The notes: generated by a model not told the origin, from the sequence alone. A DNA stretch of 64,000 bases from Niastella populi (GCF_002078015.1 NZ_LWBP01000056.1:146419-210418), one strand, 5' to 3'. Shown: positions 1-9,979, counted from the first letter of the stretch. A program made the numbers and translations.

Positions 1-284
1 GCTCCCATCTCGATAAACGCATTTCACCTGAAGATGTGGCACAGGAATTACAGATCAGTTACTCGCGGTTCAGGAAAATATTTAAAGAATATACCGGCCT
101 CGCACCGAGACAATTTCAGATCCAGCTGAAAATACATAAAGCAAAAGAACTGCTTACCAACACCAATAAATCTGTGAAGGAGATCGCCTTTGAATTAAAC
201 TTCGAAAGCAATTTCTATTTCTCCAGATTGTTTAAGGAAAAGGTTGGTTTAACACCGGGAGCATTCAGGGGGAAAAAAATTTGA
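1..284 (+). CDS. AraC-family regulator, C-terminal HTH domain (5' end outside window)
   Basis: The frame is open from the left edge, so the gene is truncated by the window; the GTG at 36 is an internal valine, not a start. The 93 visible residues are a full AraC-type DNA-binding domain. A first helix-turn-helix (DVAQELQISYSRFRKIFKEYTG) is followed by the linker helix and the second motif (SVKEIAFELNFESNFYFSRLFKEKVGLTP), the family signature. The sensor domain is not visible, so the ligand is unknown. The 424-base gap to the next gene gives no hint of a target. Family assignment is secure; function beyond transcription regulation is not. Confidence 0.93.
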   Translation, partial: SHLDKRISPEDVAQELQISYSRFRKIFKEYTGLAPRQFQIQLKIHKAKELLTNTNKSVKEIAFELNFESNFYFSRLFKEKVGLTPGAFRGKKI

Positions 285-708
285 TAATTCGATAATGGGA
301 TAATGAATACAGAAATACAGATTGACCATTCACCATTTATTCACCATTCACCATTTGCGATTCACCATTGACCATTGACCATTCACCAACAAGAAAAATA
401 ACAACAACGTTCTACCATTATCTGATCATCCGTTCTTCTCATTATCCCATAATCCCCATTGTCAAATTATCCCATTATCCCATTATCACATTACCACCCC
501 CTGGCATTCGAATTGCGTAATCCTGTATAGCCTGCCAACAAGAACCTTTCAATTTGAAAGCAGTATACCAAAAACAGGAGCGCGATTATGTTGTATTTCA
601 TACGCTATAAACCGCCTGACGCATTTTTTCCTCACTCTTGCCTCACATCCCTAACTATAGCCAGCTACATGGAATTTTAAACGAATCAGTAAACAGAAAA
701 TATTGGTT
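285..708. repeat. Intergenic region with two short-period word arrays
   Basis: No gene is visible. Positions about 323-390 are built from the 7-base words TTCACCA and TTGACCA in tandem. Positions about 430-497 are built from an 8-base word ATTATCCC with variants, and 282-305 has GATAATT/GATAATG copies. The remaining stretch, 500-708, holds the upstream region of the glycosyltransferase gene and no motif I can name. Similar arrays with other words recur between genes across the window. Function unknown. Confidence 0.7.
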
Positions 709-1776
709 ATGTTGAGAATTGCGCAAATAGCTCCACTTTATGAATCGGTTCCGCCAAAATTTTATGGCGGTACAGAACGCGTAGTGGCCTATCTTACCGA
801 TGCATTGGTTAAAATGGGAAATGACGTAACATTGTTTGCTTCAGGCGACTCCATTACAAAGGCCCGCCTGGTTTCTGTTACACCAACCGCATTACGATTG
901 AGCAATTGTGTTGATCAGATGGCCGGCCATATTCTACAATTGCAGGAGGTAATGGACCGCTCGGATGAATTTGACCTGCTTCATTTTCATACCGACTATT
1001 TACATTTCCCCGTTTCGCGATTGTGCACTAAAAAAACATTGACCACCCTGCACGGGCGGCTGGATATCCCGGAATTAAAACCCCTTTATAAAAAATTCAA
1101 CGAAGTGCCGGTGATCTCCATTTCCAACGCACAACGTAAACCTTTACCTATGGCCAATTGGGCCGCTACCGTTTATCACGGGCTTCCTCTTGATCTTTAT
1201 CAACCGGGAAATGGTGAAGGAGAATATGTTGTATTCCTTGGCCGGTTCTCCCCTGAAAAACGGGCCGACAGGGCCATCGAGATAGCAGGGCGCGCCGGAA
1301 TAAAAATAAAGATCGCCGCCAAAGTTGATAAAGCCGACGAACGTTATTTTGAAAAAGAGATCCGCCATCTGCTCGATCAGCCGCATGTTGAATACCTGAA
1401 TGAAATCGGTGAAGCGGAAAAAGGCCCCCTGCTGGCAAATGCCAAAGCATTGTTGTTCCCCATCGACTGGCCCGAACCATTCGGGATGGTGCTGATAGAA
1501 GCGATGGCCTGCGGCACACCCATCGTTGCGTACGCGCATGGATCGGTGCCCGAGATCATTGAACATGGCAAAACGGGTTTTGTTGTGAACAGTTTGGACA
1601 AAGCGGTAGAAGCCCTGCAAAACATTCATTTAATAAGCCGCGAAGAATGCCGCGCTACATTCGAAAAGCGGTTCAGCGATCTTGTAATGGGTACAAATTA
1701 TATACGCCAATACGAAAGATTGTTACTAAAGCAACCACAAAGAAAATTCTATTTAACACCAGCCTATAGAAAATAG
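709..1776 (+). CDS. Glycosyltransferase family 4 (GT4, GT-B fold)
   Basis: About 355 residues, normal for a cytoplasmic GT4 enzyme that transfers a sugar from a nucleotide donor. The N-terminal half has the glycine-rich GGTERV loop near residue 20. The C-terminal half has the nucleotide-sugar site: VVFLGRFSPEKR near residue 176 and EPFGMVLIEAMACGTP near 255-272, with the GT4 E-x7-E pattern. I chose the ATG at 709 over the in-frame TTG at 703 because it gives the usual N-terminus (MLRIAQIAPLYES). The debranching-like glucosidase starts 24 bases downstream on the same strand, so the two are probably co-transcribed and may act on the same alpha-glucan or glucosylated product. Acceptor and donor cannot be read from sequence. 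Confidence 0.9.
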   Translation: MLRIAQIAPLYESVPPKFYGGTERVVAYLTDALVKMGNDVTLFASGDSITKARLVSVTPTALRLSNCVDQMAGHILQLQEVMDRSDEFDLLHFHTDYLHFPVSRLCTKKTLTTLHGRLDIPELKPLYKKFNEVPVISISNAQRKPLPMANWAATVYHGLPLDLYQPGNGEGEYVVFLGRFSPEKRADRAIEIAGRAGIKIKIAAKVDKADERYFEKEIRHLLDQPHVEYLNEIGEAEKGPLLANAKALLFPIDWPEPFGMVLIEAMACGTPIVAYAHGSVPEIIEHGKTGFVVNSLDKAVEALQNIHLISREECRATFEKRFSDLVMGTNYIRQYERLLLKQPQRKFYLTPAYRK

Positions 1777-1800
1777 TATCCGGTACAAAAATTCCGATAT

Positions 1801-3981
1801 ATGAAAAAGCATGACACCCTGGTTAAACTCCATGATGACAAGTACTACATTCTCGCCTCTTCTTCCTATGCCGATGATCGTGTACTTACATTGAACTATG
1901 GCGATACATTTGGCATATTCGACCGCTGGGGCGATATAAAACAGTTCGGTACCTGCGTGCAGGGTATTTATCACCAGGGAACGCGCTTCCTCAGCGATAT
2001 GGAACTGGAAATAAACCATTACCGGCCCATGCTGCTGAGCTCGAATATCAAGAACGAGAACGAGATGCTGTCGGTTGACCTTACCAATCCCGATATCAGC
2101 AATGAAGAAGATATAGTCATTCCCAAAGGCACCCTGCATATTTCGCGCAGCAAATTCTTACAGGATGGCGCCTGCCATGAAATGATCGTTCTGTACAATT
2201 ACGGTTCTGATACTTATGAAACCGAACTGGAGATCACCTTCGATGCTGACTTCAGGGATATTTTCGAAGTACGGGGCATGGAAAGAAAACAACGCGGCAA
2301 ACAACAGATCCCGGTGATCGCTGCAAAGAATAATGTAGTGCTTTCCTATAAAGGGCTCGATGACATTGAACGGCAGACCAACCTGCATTTCGATCCCACA
2401 CCCGCTTTCATAAAAGAGAACAAAGTAAATTATAAAATAAAGATCGCACCGCAGAAAACGTATACCATCAACTGCACCTCGGTTTTTTCAGTTCAAACCG
2501 AACCGGTGAAGTTCGAATCGTATTCAGAAGCTTTCAACAAGATCAAAACCGGTATGGAGAAAAGCCGCGAAATGATCGCGGATATCTTTACCGACAATGA
2601 ACAGTTCAATAACTGGATCAACCGGTCGAAAAACGACCTGTTATCGCTGCTGGTGCAAACACCGTACGGCAGCTATCCTTATGCGGGCGTTCCCTGGTAC
2701 AATACCGTGTTTGGCCGCGACGGCACATTTACAGCGCTTGAAACATTATGGGTAGCGCCTGATATTGCCAAAGGCGTTTTGTTATACCAGGCGAACCGGC
2801 AGGCCACTGATCACAAACCACTCCAGGATGCCGAACCGGGAAAGATCTTACATGAGATCCGTTCGGGTGAAATGGCCGAAACCGCCGAAATCCCTTTTAA
2901 ACTGTACTATGGCAGCATCGATACAACGCCTTTGTTTATTGTACTGGCCGGCCATTACCTGAAAAGGACCGACGACCTGGCTACCATCAAAAATATCTGG
3001 GACAATATCCTACTGGCGCTGGAATGGATCCGCTCGTTTGGCGATATGGATGGCGATGGTTTTGTTGAATACGAGCGCAAAGCGGAAAGCGGGCTCGCCA
3101 ACCAGGGCTGGAAAGATTCGCATGATTCCATTTCGCATGAGAACGGCGACCTTGCCAGTTTTCCCATCGCTTTATGCGAAGTGCAGGGTTATGTATATGA
3201 TGCGAAAAAAGAAGCCGCCTACATTGCCCACAGGTTAGGCCATTACGACATGGCTGAACACTTGAAAACGGAAGCGGCAGGAATGAAACAAAAATTCAAC
3301 GAGGTGTTCTGGGATGAAGCATTGGGAACTTATATTCTTGCGCTGGATGGCAATAAAAAACCCTGCCGCGTGGTATCGTCGAATGTCGGTCACTTATTGT
3401 ATTCAGGTATAGTGACACCGGAGCGAGCCATGAAAACCGCTCACGTTTTGATGCGCGATGATATGTTCACCGGCTGGGGCATAAGAACCCTGTCGTCGAA
3501 GGAGGCGCGGTACAACCCGATGTCGTACCATAACGGTTCGGTATGGCCGCATGATACGGCTATTGGCGCTTACGGACTGGCGCGTTACGGACTGATGCAA
3601 CCTGCGCTCCGCATTATGCAGGGTTTGTTCGATGCCTCGCTGTTCATAGAACAGCAACGGCTGCCTGAATTATTCTGCGGGTTCGCCTCCCGACGGGGCG
3701 AATCACCAACGGCTTATCCGGTTGCCTGCTCGCCACAGGCATGGTCGGTAGCCGCGGTGTTCCTGTTATTACAGGCCTGCCTGCGCATTACGTTCGACGC
3801 CCATAATAAAAAGCTTGAACTCTACAAACCCATGTTGCCCGACTATATAAAACATATCCGGATCTCGAACCTGCGCTTTGCCAACGAGGTATTTGAACTC
3901 GATTTTATCAGGCATGAGCATGACCTGGGAATACAGGTGGTTAAGAAACCGGCAGGCTGGGAGATTGTGGCGATAAAATAA
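1801..3981 (+). CDS. Glycogen-debranching-like amylo-alpha-1,6-glucosidase family protein
   Basis: 726 residues with two parts. The first is an N-terminal beta-rich domain (about 20-230) of the type preceding bacterial GDE-like enzymes (YGDTFGIFDRWGDI, FGTCVQGIYHQGTRFLS). The second is an (alpha/alpha)6 barrel (about 270-690) with the family motifs PWYNTVFGRDG, YYGSIDTTPLFI, LANQGWKDS and NGSVWPHD. No signal peptide, so it is cytoplasmic. Proteins of this architecture are annotated as amylo-alpha-1,6-glucosidases, but their substrates are largely untested. It follows the GT4 gene by 24 bases, which favours a shared role in alpha-glucan or compatible-solute metabolism. It ends 227 bases before a convergent gene, with no clear intrinsic terminator between. 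Confidence 0.88.
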   Translation: MKKHDTLVKLHDDKYYILASSSYADDRVLTLNYGDTFGIFDRWGDIKQFGTCVQGIYHQGTRFLSDMELEINHYRPMLLSSNIKNENEMLSVDLTNPDISNEEDIVIPKGTLHISRSKFLQDGACHEMIVLYNYGSDTYETELEITFDADFRDIFEVRGMERKQRGKQQIPVIAAKNNVVLSYKGLDDIERQTNLHFDPTPAFIKENKVNYKIKIAPQKTYTINCTSVFSVQTEPVKFESYSEAFNKIKTGMEKSREMIADIFTDNEQFNNWINRSKNDLLSLLVQTPYGSYPYAGVPWYNTVFGRDGTFTALETLWVAPDIAKGVLLYQANRQATDHKPLQDAEPGKILHEIRSGEMAETAEIPFKLYYGSIDTTPLFIVLAGHYLKRTDDLATIKNIWDNILLALEWIRSFGDMDGDGFVEYERKAESGLANQGWKDSHDSISHENGDLASFPIALCEVQGYVYDAKKEAAYIAHRLGHYDMAEHLKTEAAGMKQKFNEVFWDEALGTYILALDGNKKPCRVVSSNVGHLLYSGIVTPERAMKTAHVLMRDDMFTGWGIRTLSSKEARYNPMSYHNGSVWPHDTAIGAYGLARYGLMQPALRIMQGLFDASLFIEQQRLPELFCGFASRRGESPTAYPVACSPQAWSVAAVFLLLQACLRITFDAHNKKLELYKPMLPDYIKHIRISNLRFANEVFELDFIRHEHDLGIQVVKKPAGWEIVAIK

Positions 3982-4208
3982 ATTTAAAGAGGCTTTTTTG
4001 AACTAACCTCAAACAATAAAAGTCTTTAATGAAAAAATTTATTTTATTCAACTTAATATAACGGAGTCATTCAGCTACATTTTGTAAAGGTATTTTTATT
4101 GACTATGAATCAGGAGAGATATACGTTCATTAGAATACCTGAAATATATTATTATGAATTTTTCAGCGAAGGTCCCAAAGGAAAAATAAAAAAAAGTTGT
4201 CATTCCTA

Positions 4209-5642
4209 TCAACAAACCTGTACCACCTCCATTCCCAATAACAAACCAAGTTTTCTGATCTTCGATACAATATGCCCTACCCCTACCGCGCAATGATGCG
4301 CCGGGCCGTGGCTGTTCCAGTCATTCACAAAACGGCGGGCGCCGATGGAGAATTTATACCGGCTGTTGGTATTACCGATCTCCAGGACCGGGCCAGGTAC
4401 GGAGCCGGCTTCGGCAGTCAATAACATCAACTTACCATTTCCCTGCTGCACAACCGACAATAAAGTTACCGGTCCGTTCTTTACCGACATTTCAACCGAA
4501 AGCCCGCGTCCTACTTTGCCATGATACACATACAGGGGACGCACTTTGGTTTTCCCTTCTGCAATGGCTATATGGCCCGGGCCGTCGTGACCCATCAATA
4601 CAACATCGTCATTAAAGTCCATGGCGTAATATTCCGTAAAGGAACCGCCGGCGCCAAAGCTGTCCATGATCTTCATGGCCTGTGCATTTTTGATCTCATA
4701 CTCCCCCGCCACCGGAATTCCGCGGGCGGTAAGCAGCGAATTACCAAGTATGATAGAACTGATAGTATCTTCATTATCGGCGTTACCCGTGCCTTTATAA
4801 TAGTAAGCCATAGAACCCAACTGGTACCGGTCGGTTAACCGGTCGAGCGCCACGGAAGTGCACGCGGCGCGCTGCAACTCCGCTTCGGAACAATCAGCCT
4901 GCACGTCAAATTTCGAGCGAAACAACTGCACACGGGCTTCAATCTCTTCAGGTGTTACCTCACGACGTAAGGCAGCCAGTTCATCTACTTCAATCAGTTC
5001 TATATGTCCGCCAAAGAAACGGTACTGCTGCGTGAGGTCTGAATAAATATCAAGCATGCCGCTGTAATAATGCCCCATACAGCCGAGGCGGTTATATGCC
5101 ATTATGTGGGCCACTTTAGCGGCTTCTACCCATTCCATAATTTCTTGCCAGCATTCAACATCGTTGTACAACATACCGGTTACCTGGTAAAACTGTATAC
5201 CGGTTCGCAGGAACACGTTCGCTATTTCTGGCACCGGGCAGGCGGAACAATATGCCAGCCATTCACCCGTCATGCGGGTACGGTCGTTCATTTTGTTGAA
5301 GGCTGTATAATCGATAGCCGCTTCAGGCGACAAGTTCAGTACGATCACCGGCACTTTAGCCTGTTGCACTACAGGCAATACCGTCGACGACAATGCATAG
5401 GTAGTAACGTAGAGAAAGATGATGTTCACTCCTTCGGTGCGGAAGCGATGGCCGGCGGCAAACGCTTTATCGGCGGTATCGACGAGACCGGCGTTTACAA
5501 TGCCGGGGTGCAATGTGGCAATGCGTATATGTACTTCACCGAGGTAACCTTCAAGGCGCTCTTTCAAACCTTCGAATTGCTGCCAGTAAGTATCCAGTCC
5601 AACCCCGAACAAACCAATTTTAAATGCAGGCGTATGCTTCAT
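4209..5642 (-). CDS. L-fucose/L-arabinose isomerase-family protein (AraA-like)
   Basis: 477 residues when started at the ATG ending at 5642 (MKHTPAFKIG). An upstream in-frame start at 5747 would read through a terminator palindrome and is rejected. The likely reaction is L-arabinose to L-ribulose in the cytoplasm. The metal and catalytic ligands of arabinose isomerases (E, E, H, H) are visible at matching spacing: GEYEIKNA near 312, SFTEYY near 334, HDGPGH near 352 and HGPAHH near 447. The N-terminus is unlike E. coli AraA, so this is a divergent branch and another aldose/ketose substrate is possible. The minus-strand genes upstream encode a GH51 arabinofuranosidase and an aldose epimerase, which supports arabinose. 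Confidence 0.82.
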   Translation of the reverse strand: MKHTPAFKIGLFGVGLDTYWQQFEGLKERLEGYLGEVHIRIATLHPGIVNAGLVDTADKAFAAGHRFRTEGVNIIFLYVTTYALSSTVLPVVQQAKVPVIVLNLSPEAAIDYTAFNKMNDRTRMTGEWLAYCSACPVPEIANVFLRTGIQFYQVTGMLYNDVECWQEIMEWVEAAKVAHIMAYNRLGCMGHYYSGMLDIYSDLTQQYRFFGGHIELIEVDELAALRREVTPEEIEARVQLFRSKFDVQADCSEAELQRAACTSVALDRLTDRYQLGSMAYYYKGTGNADNEDTISSIILGNSLLTARGIPVAGEYEIKNAQAMKIMDSFGAGGSFTEYYAMDFNDDVVLMGHDGPGHIAIAEGKTKVRPLYVYHGKVGRGLSVEMSVKNGPVTLLSVVQQGNGKLMLLTAEAGSVPGPVLEIGNTNSRYKFSIGARRFVNDWNSHGPAHHCAVGVGHIVSKIRKLGLLLGMEVVQVC

Positions 5643-5691
5643 ATTATACAATACGAAGAATAGGGAGAGAACCACCAGTGCAGGTCTACAA

Positions 5692-5730
5692 TAAAAAAGG
5701 TGTGGCACACTTTGAAAGTGTGCCACACCT
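5692..5730 (-). terminator. Intrinsic terminator after the epimerase gene; perfect palindrome
   Basis: Positions 5698-5730 form a perfect inverted repeat with 16-base arms (AGGTGTGGCACACTTT) around a single central base. On the minus strand the stem is followed directly by a run of six T. It sits between the epimerase gene and the isomerase-like gene, so it would end or attenuate transcription between them. A degenerate relative of the same arm lies at 14776-14825. Confidence 0.8.
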
Positions 5731-5748
5731 ATACGATATTGTATCAAC

Positions 5749-6903
5749 TTACTGCAACGAAACTTTATACTTTGTAACAGTATGGTATTTTTCGCCGGGT
5801 TTCAAAATGGTAGAAGGGAACTTCGGCTTGTTCGGTGAATCGGGGAAGTGTTGTGTTTCGAGACACAACGCCGTACGGAATTTCACCGGTTTGCCGCCGC
5901 TGCTGAATGTACCATCGAGGAAGTTACCGCTATAGAACTGGATGCCAGGCTCTGTAGTGTACACTTCGAGTTTACGGCCGCTGGTAGTATCAGACAAGGT
6001 AGCCACCAGTTGCAAACTGCTGTCGGTACGGTTCAATACCCAGTTATGATCGTAGCCGCCGGGAGCAGCGCCAGGTACCGAATCTATACGGGCGCCTATG
6101 ACATGCGGCGTAGTAAAATCGAATACCGTGCCTTTCACCGCTTTGATCTCACCGGTTGGAATAAGTGTTGTATCAACCGGCGTAAAATGATCGGCAGCTA
6201 TTTGCAGGGTGTGATTCAAAATTGTATTCTCGGTGCTGCCCGTAAGGTTGAAATAGCTATGATTGGTTAAGTTAACCGGGGTAGCTTTATCGGTTTCGGC
6301 TGTATATTCGATGTTCAGTTCATCTGCATCCGTTAAAGTATACACTACCGTTACTTTCAGGTTTCCGGGAAAACCTTCTTCACCGTCTTTGCTCAGATAA
6401 CTAAGGGTAAGTGAAGGCGTGCTGTCGGCAGCAGGGGTTGCATCCCATACCACTTTATCGAAACCTTTGTTACCGCCGTGCAGGTTATTCTTTCCGTTGT
6501 TGGCAGCCAGCGTATAGGTTTTGCCATCGAGTTTGAATTTAGCATCGCCAATGCGGTTGCCATAACGGCCAATGATAGCGCCGAAATAAGGTGGTTTCTT
6601 CAGGTACTCATCCAATGATTCCATACCTACTACCACGCTTGACCTATTTCCATTTTTATCGGGCGTAACCCATGAGGTAACGATACCGCCATAGTTGGTT
6701 ATACCTGCTGTTACACCGTTCTTATTGGTAAGGGTAAACAACTGCACTTTTTTTCCATCTGTTTCACCCCAATCTTTTGAAGTTACGCCTGCTTTGATCA
6801 TTGTTTCGGAATTTTCTTGTGAAGGTTGTTTGGTTTCGCCTCCGCATGCAACCATGCCGGTGATAAGGGTCAGCATGGCGGCGTGGCAAATCAATCTGTT
6901 CAT
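5749..6903 (-). CDS. galM: Aldose 1-epimerase (galactose mutarotase) lipoprotein
   Basis: 384 residues. The N-terminus is a lipoprotein signal with lipobox TGMVAC (Cys at about 20), so the enzyme is exported and membrane-anchored. It interconverts alpha and beta anomers of free aldoses. Family motifs are GAIIGRYGNRI, NNLHGG, the NHSYFNL catalytic-histidine segment, TEPGIQFYSGN and the ETQHFPDSPN segment holding the catalytic glutamate. It lies 164 bases downstream of the GH51 gene and upstream of the isomerase-like gene on the same strand, so it may mutarotate arabinose released in the periplasm. A strong terminator follows directly. The family assignment is secure; the preferred sugar is inferred from context. 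Confidence 0.93.
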   Translation of the reverse strand: MNRLICHAAMLTLITGMVACGGETKQPSQENSETMIKAGVTSKDWGETDGKKVQLFTLTNKNGVTAGITNYGGIVTSWVTPDKNGNRSSVVVGMESLDEYLKKPPYFGAIIGRYGNRIGDAKFKLDGKTYTLAANNGKNNLHGGNKGFDKVVWDATPAADSTPSLTLSYLSKDGEEGFPGNLKVTVVYTLTDADELNIEYTAETDKATPVNLTNHSYFNLTGSTENTILNHTLQIAADHFTPVDTTLIPTGEIKAVKGTVFDFTTPHVIGARIDSVPGAAPGGYDHNWVLNRTDSSLQLVATLSDTTSGRKLEVYTTEPGIQFYSGNFLDGTFSSGGKPVKFRTALCLETQHFPDSPNKPKFPSTILKPGEKYHTVTKYKVSLQ

Positions 6904-6974
6904 GTGGTAATCCTTTAATGAGTTTTACAAATAGTTTATTTGAAAATTTGTCAAATATCCGGATAATTCTTGAA

Positions 6975-7062
6975 ATCAGCGGTAAGCTTTAAGCGGTAAG
7001 CTGTAAGCAAATACAGGCTTTAACTTAACGTTATCGGGACAGCTCATGGCTTAAGGCTTATA
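6975..7062. repeat. Short-word array (TAAGC family)
   Basis: The gap between the GH51 and epimerase genes contains repeated words around GGTAAGCT, CTGTAAGC, TTAAGGCTTATAGCT. It belongs to the same class of 7-8-base word arrays as elsewhere in the window. No gene or promoter motif is evident. Confidence 0.5.
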
Positions 7063-7067
7063 GCTAT

Positions 7068-8609
7068 TTATTTTAACTCCAGCACCACTACCGAGAACGG
7101 CGGCATCTTTACAGTGAGCGATTTTCCTTTAAGCGCAGCGCCCTGGAAGGGAGCAGGTTTTATTTTAGCAGGTGTATCGAAGCTGTTATAGTCCTGCAGT
7201 TTAGCACTTGCCAGTATACGGCCGCTTACGGTCTTTAAATTTCCACCCTGCAGATCGATCGCAATGTCCTGTGTGTTCTTTGCATCGATATTTACCAGCG
7301 AAATATGCACCAGTCCGTTCGAGTCTTTGGAAGCCGAAGCCGAAATGGCCGGTAATTTTTCCTTACCGAACACATAGTCGTTGCTTTTGATAGTTAAAGG
7401 TATGAGTTTAGCATCCTGGTGCACATTATACATTTCCATCACGTGATAAGTTGGCGTAAGGATCATCTTTTCTTCCTTCGTTAAGATAACCGCCTGCAAA
7501 ACGTTGATGGTTTGCGCCAGGTTGGCCATGCGAACGCGGTCGGCATGGTTATGAAAGATATTGAGCGTGGCGCCGGCGATCATGGCATCGCGCATGGTGT
7601 TTTGCTGATACAGAAAACCGGGATTGGTACCAGGCTCCACATCGTACCAGCCACCCCACTCATCAACTACCAGGGCTACGCGTTTTTGCGGATCGTATTT
7701 ATCCATGATGGCCGAATGTTTTATCACCAGCGAATCCATGAACAACGCCTGTTTCATGGTGCTGAAATACTGCTGCTCGCTGAAATCCACAGCAGGGCCT
7801 TTTTTGTTCCAGTCGATAACGGAATAGTGGTGCAATGCCAGGCCGCCGAGCATATTTCCCGGTATATTTTTCATGAGCACTTCCGTCCAGTTATAATCTC
7901 TTGAATTGGCGCCGGAAGCAATGCGGAAGATCTTTGTATCGTTCGACCAGCCGGTCATAAAGGTTGCGTATTTACGGTATACGTCGGCATAATATTCAGG
8001 TTGCATATTACCGCCGCAGCCCCAGGCTTCGTTTCCAACACCCCAGTACTTTACACTCCAGGGCTTTTCACGGCCGTTCTGGCGCCGCAGGTCCGACATA
8101 GGGCTTTTGCCTTCAAAGCTTACATATTGTACCCAGTCGATGAGCTCCTGTACGGTACCACTGCCAACATTACCCGCCAGGTAAGGTTCTGTACCGATAA
8201 GTTCGCACATATTCAGAAAATCGTGCGTACCAAAACTGTTGTCTTCCGTAACACCGCCCCACCAGGTATTGACCATCGATGGGCGTTTGTCCTTGGGACC
8301 AATACCATCTTTCCAGTGATAGGTATCGGCAAAACAACCGCCGGGCCAGCGCAGGTTGGCGATCTTTAATTTTTTCAGTGCATCTATAACATCATTGCGT
8401 ACCCCATTACTGTTGGGGATCTTCGTGTTGCCCTCACCAACATAAAAACCGCCATATACACAATGGCCAAGATGTTCGGCAAAATGACCGTAGATCTGAC
8501 GGCTGATAGTGGTTTTTGCAGCATCCACATTAAACGTCAGGTTGTTTTGGGCAAGCGAGCTAAAAGCGATCAGCGTTGAACTGGTAAAAAGCAAAGCAAA
8601 GCGTTTCAT
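7068..8609 (-). CDS. Alpha-L-arabinofuranosidase, GH51
   Basis: 513 residues with an N-terminal signal peptide (ends near SLAQ), so it acts in the periplasm or outside. It releases terminal alpha-L-arabinofuranose from arabinan or arabinoxylan side chains with retention. The (beta/alpha)8 barrel carries the expected acid/base glutamate in [12 protein letters not shown] (about 195) and the nucleophile in [10 protein letters not shown] (about 318). The [15 protein letters not shown] motif near 85 is also typical. The C-terminal beta domain is complete. It is the first gene of a minus-strand run with an aldose epimerase and an arabinose-isomerase-like gene, which together read as an arabinose release and uptake module. 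No transporter is present nearby. Confidence 0.95.
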   Translation of the reverse strand: MKRFALLFTSSTLIAFSSLAQNNLTFNVDAAKTTISRQIYGHFAEHLGHCVYGGFYVGEGNTKIPNSNGVRNDVIDALKKLKIANLRWPGGCFADTYHWKDGIGPKDKRPSMVNTWWGGVTEDNSFGTHDFLNMCELIGTEPYLAGNVGSGTVQELIDWVQYVSFEGKSPMSDLRRQNGREKPWSVKYWGVGNEAWGCGGNMQPEYYADVYRKYATFMTGWSNDTKIFRIASGANSRDYNWTEVLMKNIPGNMLGGLALHHYSVIDWNKKGPAVDFSEQQYFSTMKQALFMDSLVIKHSAIMDKYDPQKRVALVVDEWGGWYDVEPGTNPGFLYQQNTMRDAMIAGATLNIFHNHADRVRMANLAQTINVLQAVILTKEEKMILTPTYHVMEMYNVHQDAKLIPLTIKSNDYVFGKEKLPAISASASKDSNGLVHISLVNIDAKNTQDIAIDLQGGNLKTVSGRILASAKLQDYNSFDTPAKIKPAPFQGAALKGKSLTVKMPPFSVVVLELK

Positions 8610-8957
8610 GTAAGAACTTTAAGATGAATGATTAATAAATGTAACAATTCGGTGGTTTATAGAAAGGCTGATTTCGGGCAGCATGATAATCGTTAATTTT
8701 TATTAAAAAAGCGGACTGGCGCCGGGGCGGAAATATTTCGTGGGAACGGCAGCAATCCTTTGTTCTTTGGCAGCGTGAAGCTAAGTAAAATCAACATATA
8801 TGTCAATTACACGTTTAATTATTTTTAATAAAAAGGCAACAAGGGAACGAGGCAACCAGCCATCGAGGGGTTGCATTTTCAGCCCTCTTTTCACTACTCG
8901 TTGCCTCGATGCCTTAATGCCTCGTGCCCTGTGCAGCCCTTTTTGTAACTTTACACT
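8610..8957. other. Divergent intergenic region with an inverted repeat and word array
   Basis: The 348 bases separate the divergent GH51 and fdhD genes and must hold both promoters. A 9-base inverted repeat (CGAGGCAAC at 8848-8856, GTTGCCTCG at 8900-8908) encloses 43 bases. Positions 8902-8936 repeat the word TGCCTCGA/TGCCTTAA/TGCCTCG. I cannot place a convincing -33/-7 pair. Confidence 0.45.
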
Positions 8958-9788
8958 ATGCATTCCCCTACAGCCTATATTAAAATAAAAAAGATCAATG
9001 CCGGCGCACAAACGGAAGTGGATGACGAACTGGCCGTGGAAGAACCGCTTGAAATACAACTGGCATGGCAGGATGATGCCGGTCACCGCTCAAGCACGGT
9101 GCAAAAGAACATCTCCGTTACCATGCGAACCCCGGGGAATGATGCCGAACTGGCCGCCGGTTTTCTTTTTACCGAAGGCATTATTCAACATATTGATCAA
9201 ATACAACATATACTGCCGCAGCAGCATACAACGCTGGTAACCCTGGCAAAAGGAATGGTTCCGCAACTGCAACACGCCGAACGGAACTTCTATGCTACCT
9301 CGAGCTGCGGCGTATGCGGCAAAACCGGCATCGACGCCATCAGAACTACCCCGGTTTTTACGCAACCAACCGGTGAACTGGTTGTACCTGCCACAATATT
9401 TTACGGTTTGCAAAACAGCCTTCAGCAAAAACAGGTGGTTTTTGAAAGCACCGGTGGTTTGCATGCCGCCGCCCTGTTTGATATAGCGGGAAATTGCATC
9501 CTGCTGCGCGAAGATGTTGGCCGGCACAATGCGGTGGATAAAGTGATAGGCGCCGCCTTACAAAACAGGTGGTTGCCCTTACAGCACTACATTTTGCTTT
9601 TGAGCGGAAGGGCCGGTTTCGAACTGATACAAAAAGCCGTAATGGCCGGAATTCGTGTTATAGCAGCGGTAGGCGCTCCTTCGAGCCTCGCAGTACAACT
9701 GGCAACGGAATATGATATCACTTTGATTGGTTTTTTGCGGAATGACAGGTTTAATGTTTATAGCGGGGCCGGCCGGGTTAAAGTTTAA
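8958..9788 (+). CDS. fdhD: FdhD, formate dehydrogenase sulfurtransferase
   Basis: 276 residues, normal for FdhD. The protein passes sulfur from a cysteine desulfurase to the molybdenum cofactor and is needed for active formate dehydrogenase. The paired-cysteine motif SSCGVCGK lies near 115-121 and carries the transferred sulfur. TPGNDAELAAGFLFTEGII and REDVGRHNAVDKVIG are further family blocks. The start gives the normal N-terminus with the RSSTVQKNISVTMRTPGN region intact. An FdhF/YdeP-type oxidoreductase follows 191 bases downstream on the same strand, its probable client. Confidence 0.95.
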   Translation: MHSPTAYIKIKKINAGAQTEVDDELAVEEPLEIQLAWQDDAGHRSSTVQKNISVTMRTPGNDAELAAGFLFTEGIIQHIDQIQHILPQQHTTLVTLAKGMVPQLQHAERNFYATSSCGVCGKTGIDAIRTTPVFTQPTGELVVPATIFYGLQNSLQQKQVVFESTGGLHAAALFDIAGNCILLREDVGRHNAVDKVIGAALQNRWLPLQHYILLLSGRAGFELIQKAVMAGIRVIAAVGAPSSLAVQLATEYDITLIGFLRNDRFNVYSGAGRVKV

Positions 9789-9794
9789 TTGCTG

Positions 9795-9945
9795 ATTTTG
9801 AGATCTTGAGACCTTGGGATTTGTTCAAATTGAAACCTTGCGATACATCTTAAAATTGCGTAATTCCAGATGCCCGGGGTCTATTTTAACGCTGCACAGA
9901 AAGAAATCTCAAAATCCCAAATTCCCGAAATCGAAAGAACCTAAA
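9795..9945. repeat. Short-word array between fdhD and the oxidoreductase
   Basis: Octamers TGAGATCT, TGAGACCT and TGGGATTT stand in tandem near 9798-9822. The complementary words AATCTCA, AATCCCA and ATTCCCGA recur near 9904-9930, so the transcript could fold loosely. Same class of intergenic word array as elsewhere. Confidence 0.5.
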
Positions 9946-9979
9946 CCAGGTTCGTTTTAAAACTTTTAGTTAAAAAGTA

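Noticed and set aside
323..497. CRISPR array
   Set aside because: Units are 7-8 bases in direct tandem without unique spacers; no cas genes in the window.
4099..4296. Plus-strand 65-codon frame at the 3' end of the isomerase-like gene
   Set aside because: It overlaps the isomerase 3' end in antisense, has no signal or motif, and the isomerase ligands near its C-terminus are intact.
5070..5663. Plus-strand 197-codon frame
   Set aside because: Antisense to the isomerase-like gene; no domain pattern.
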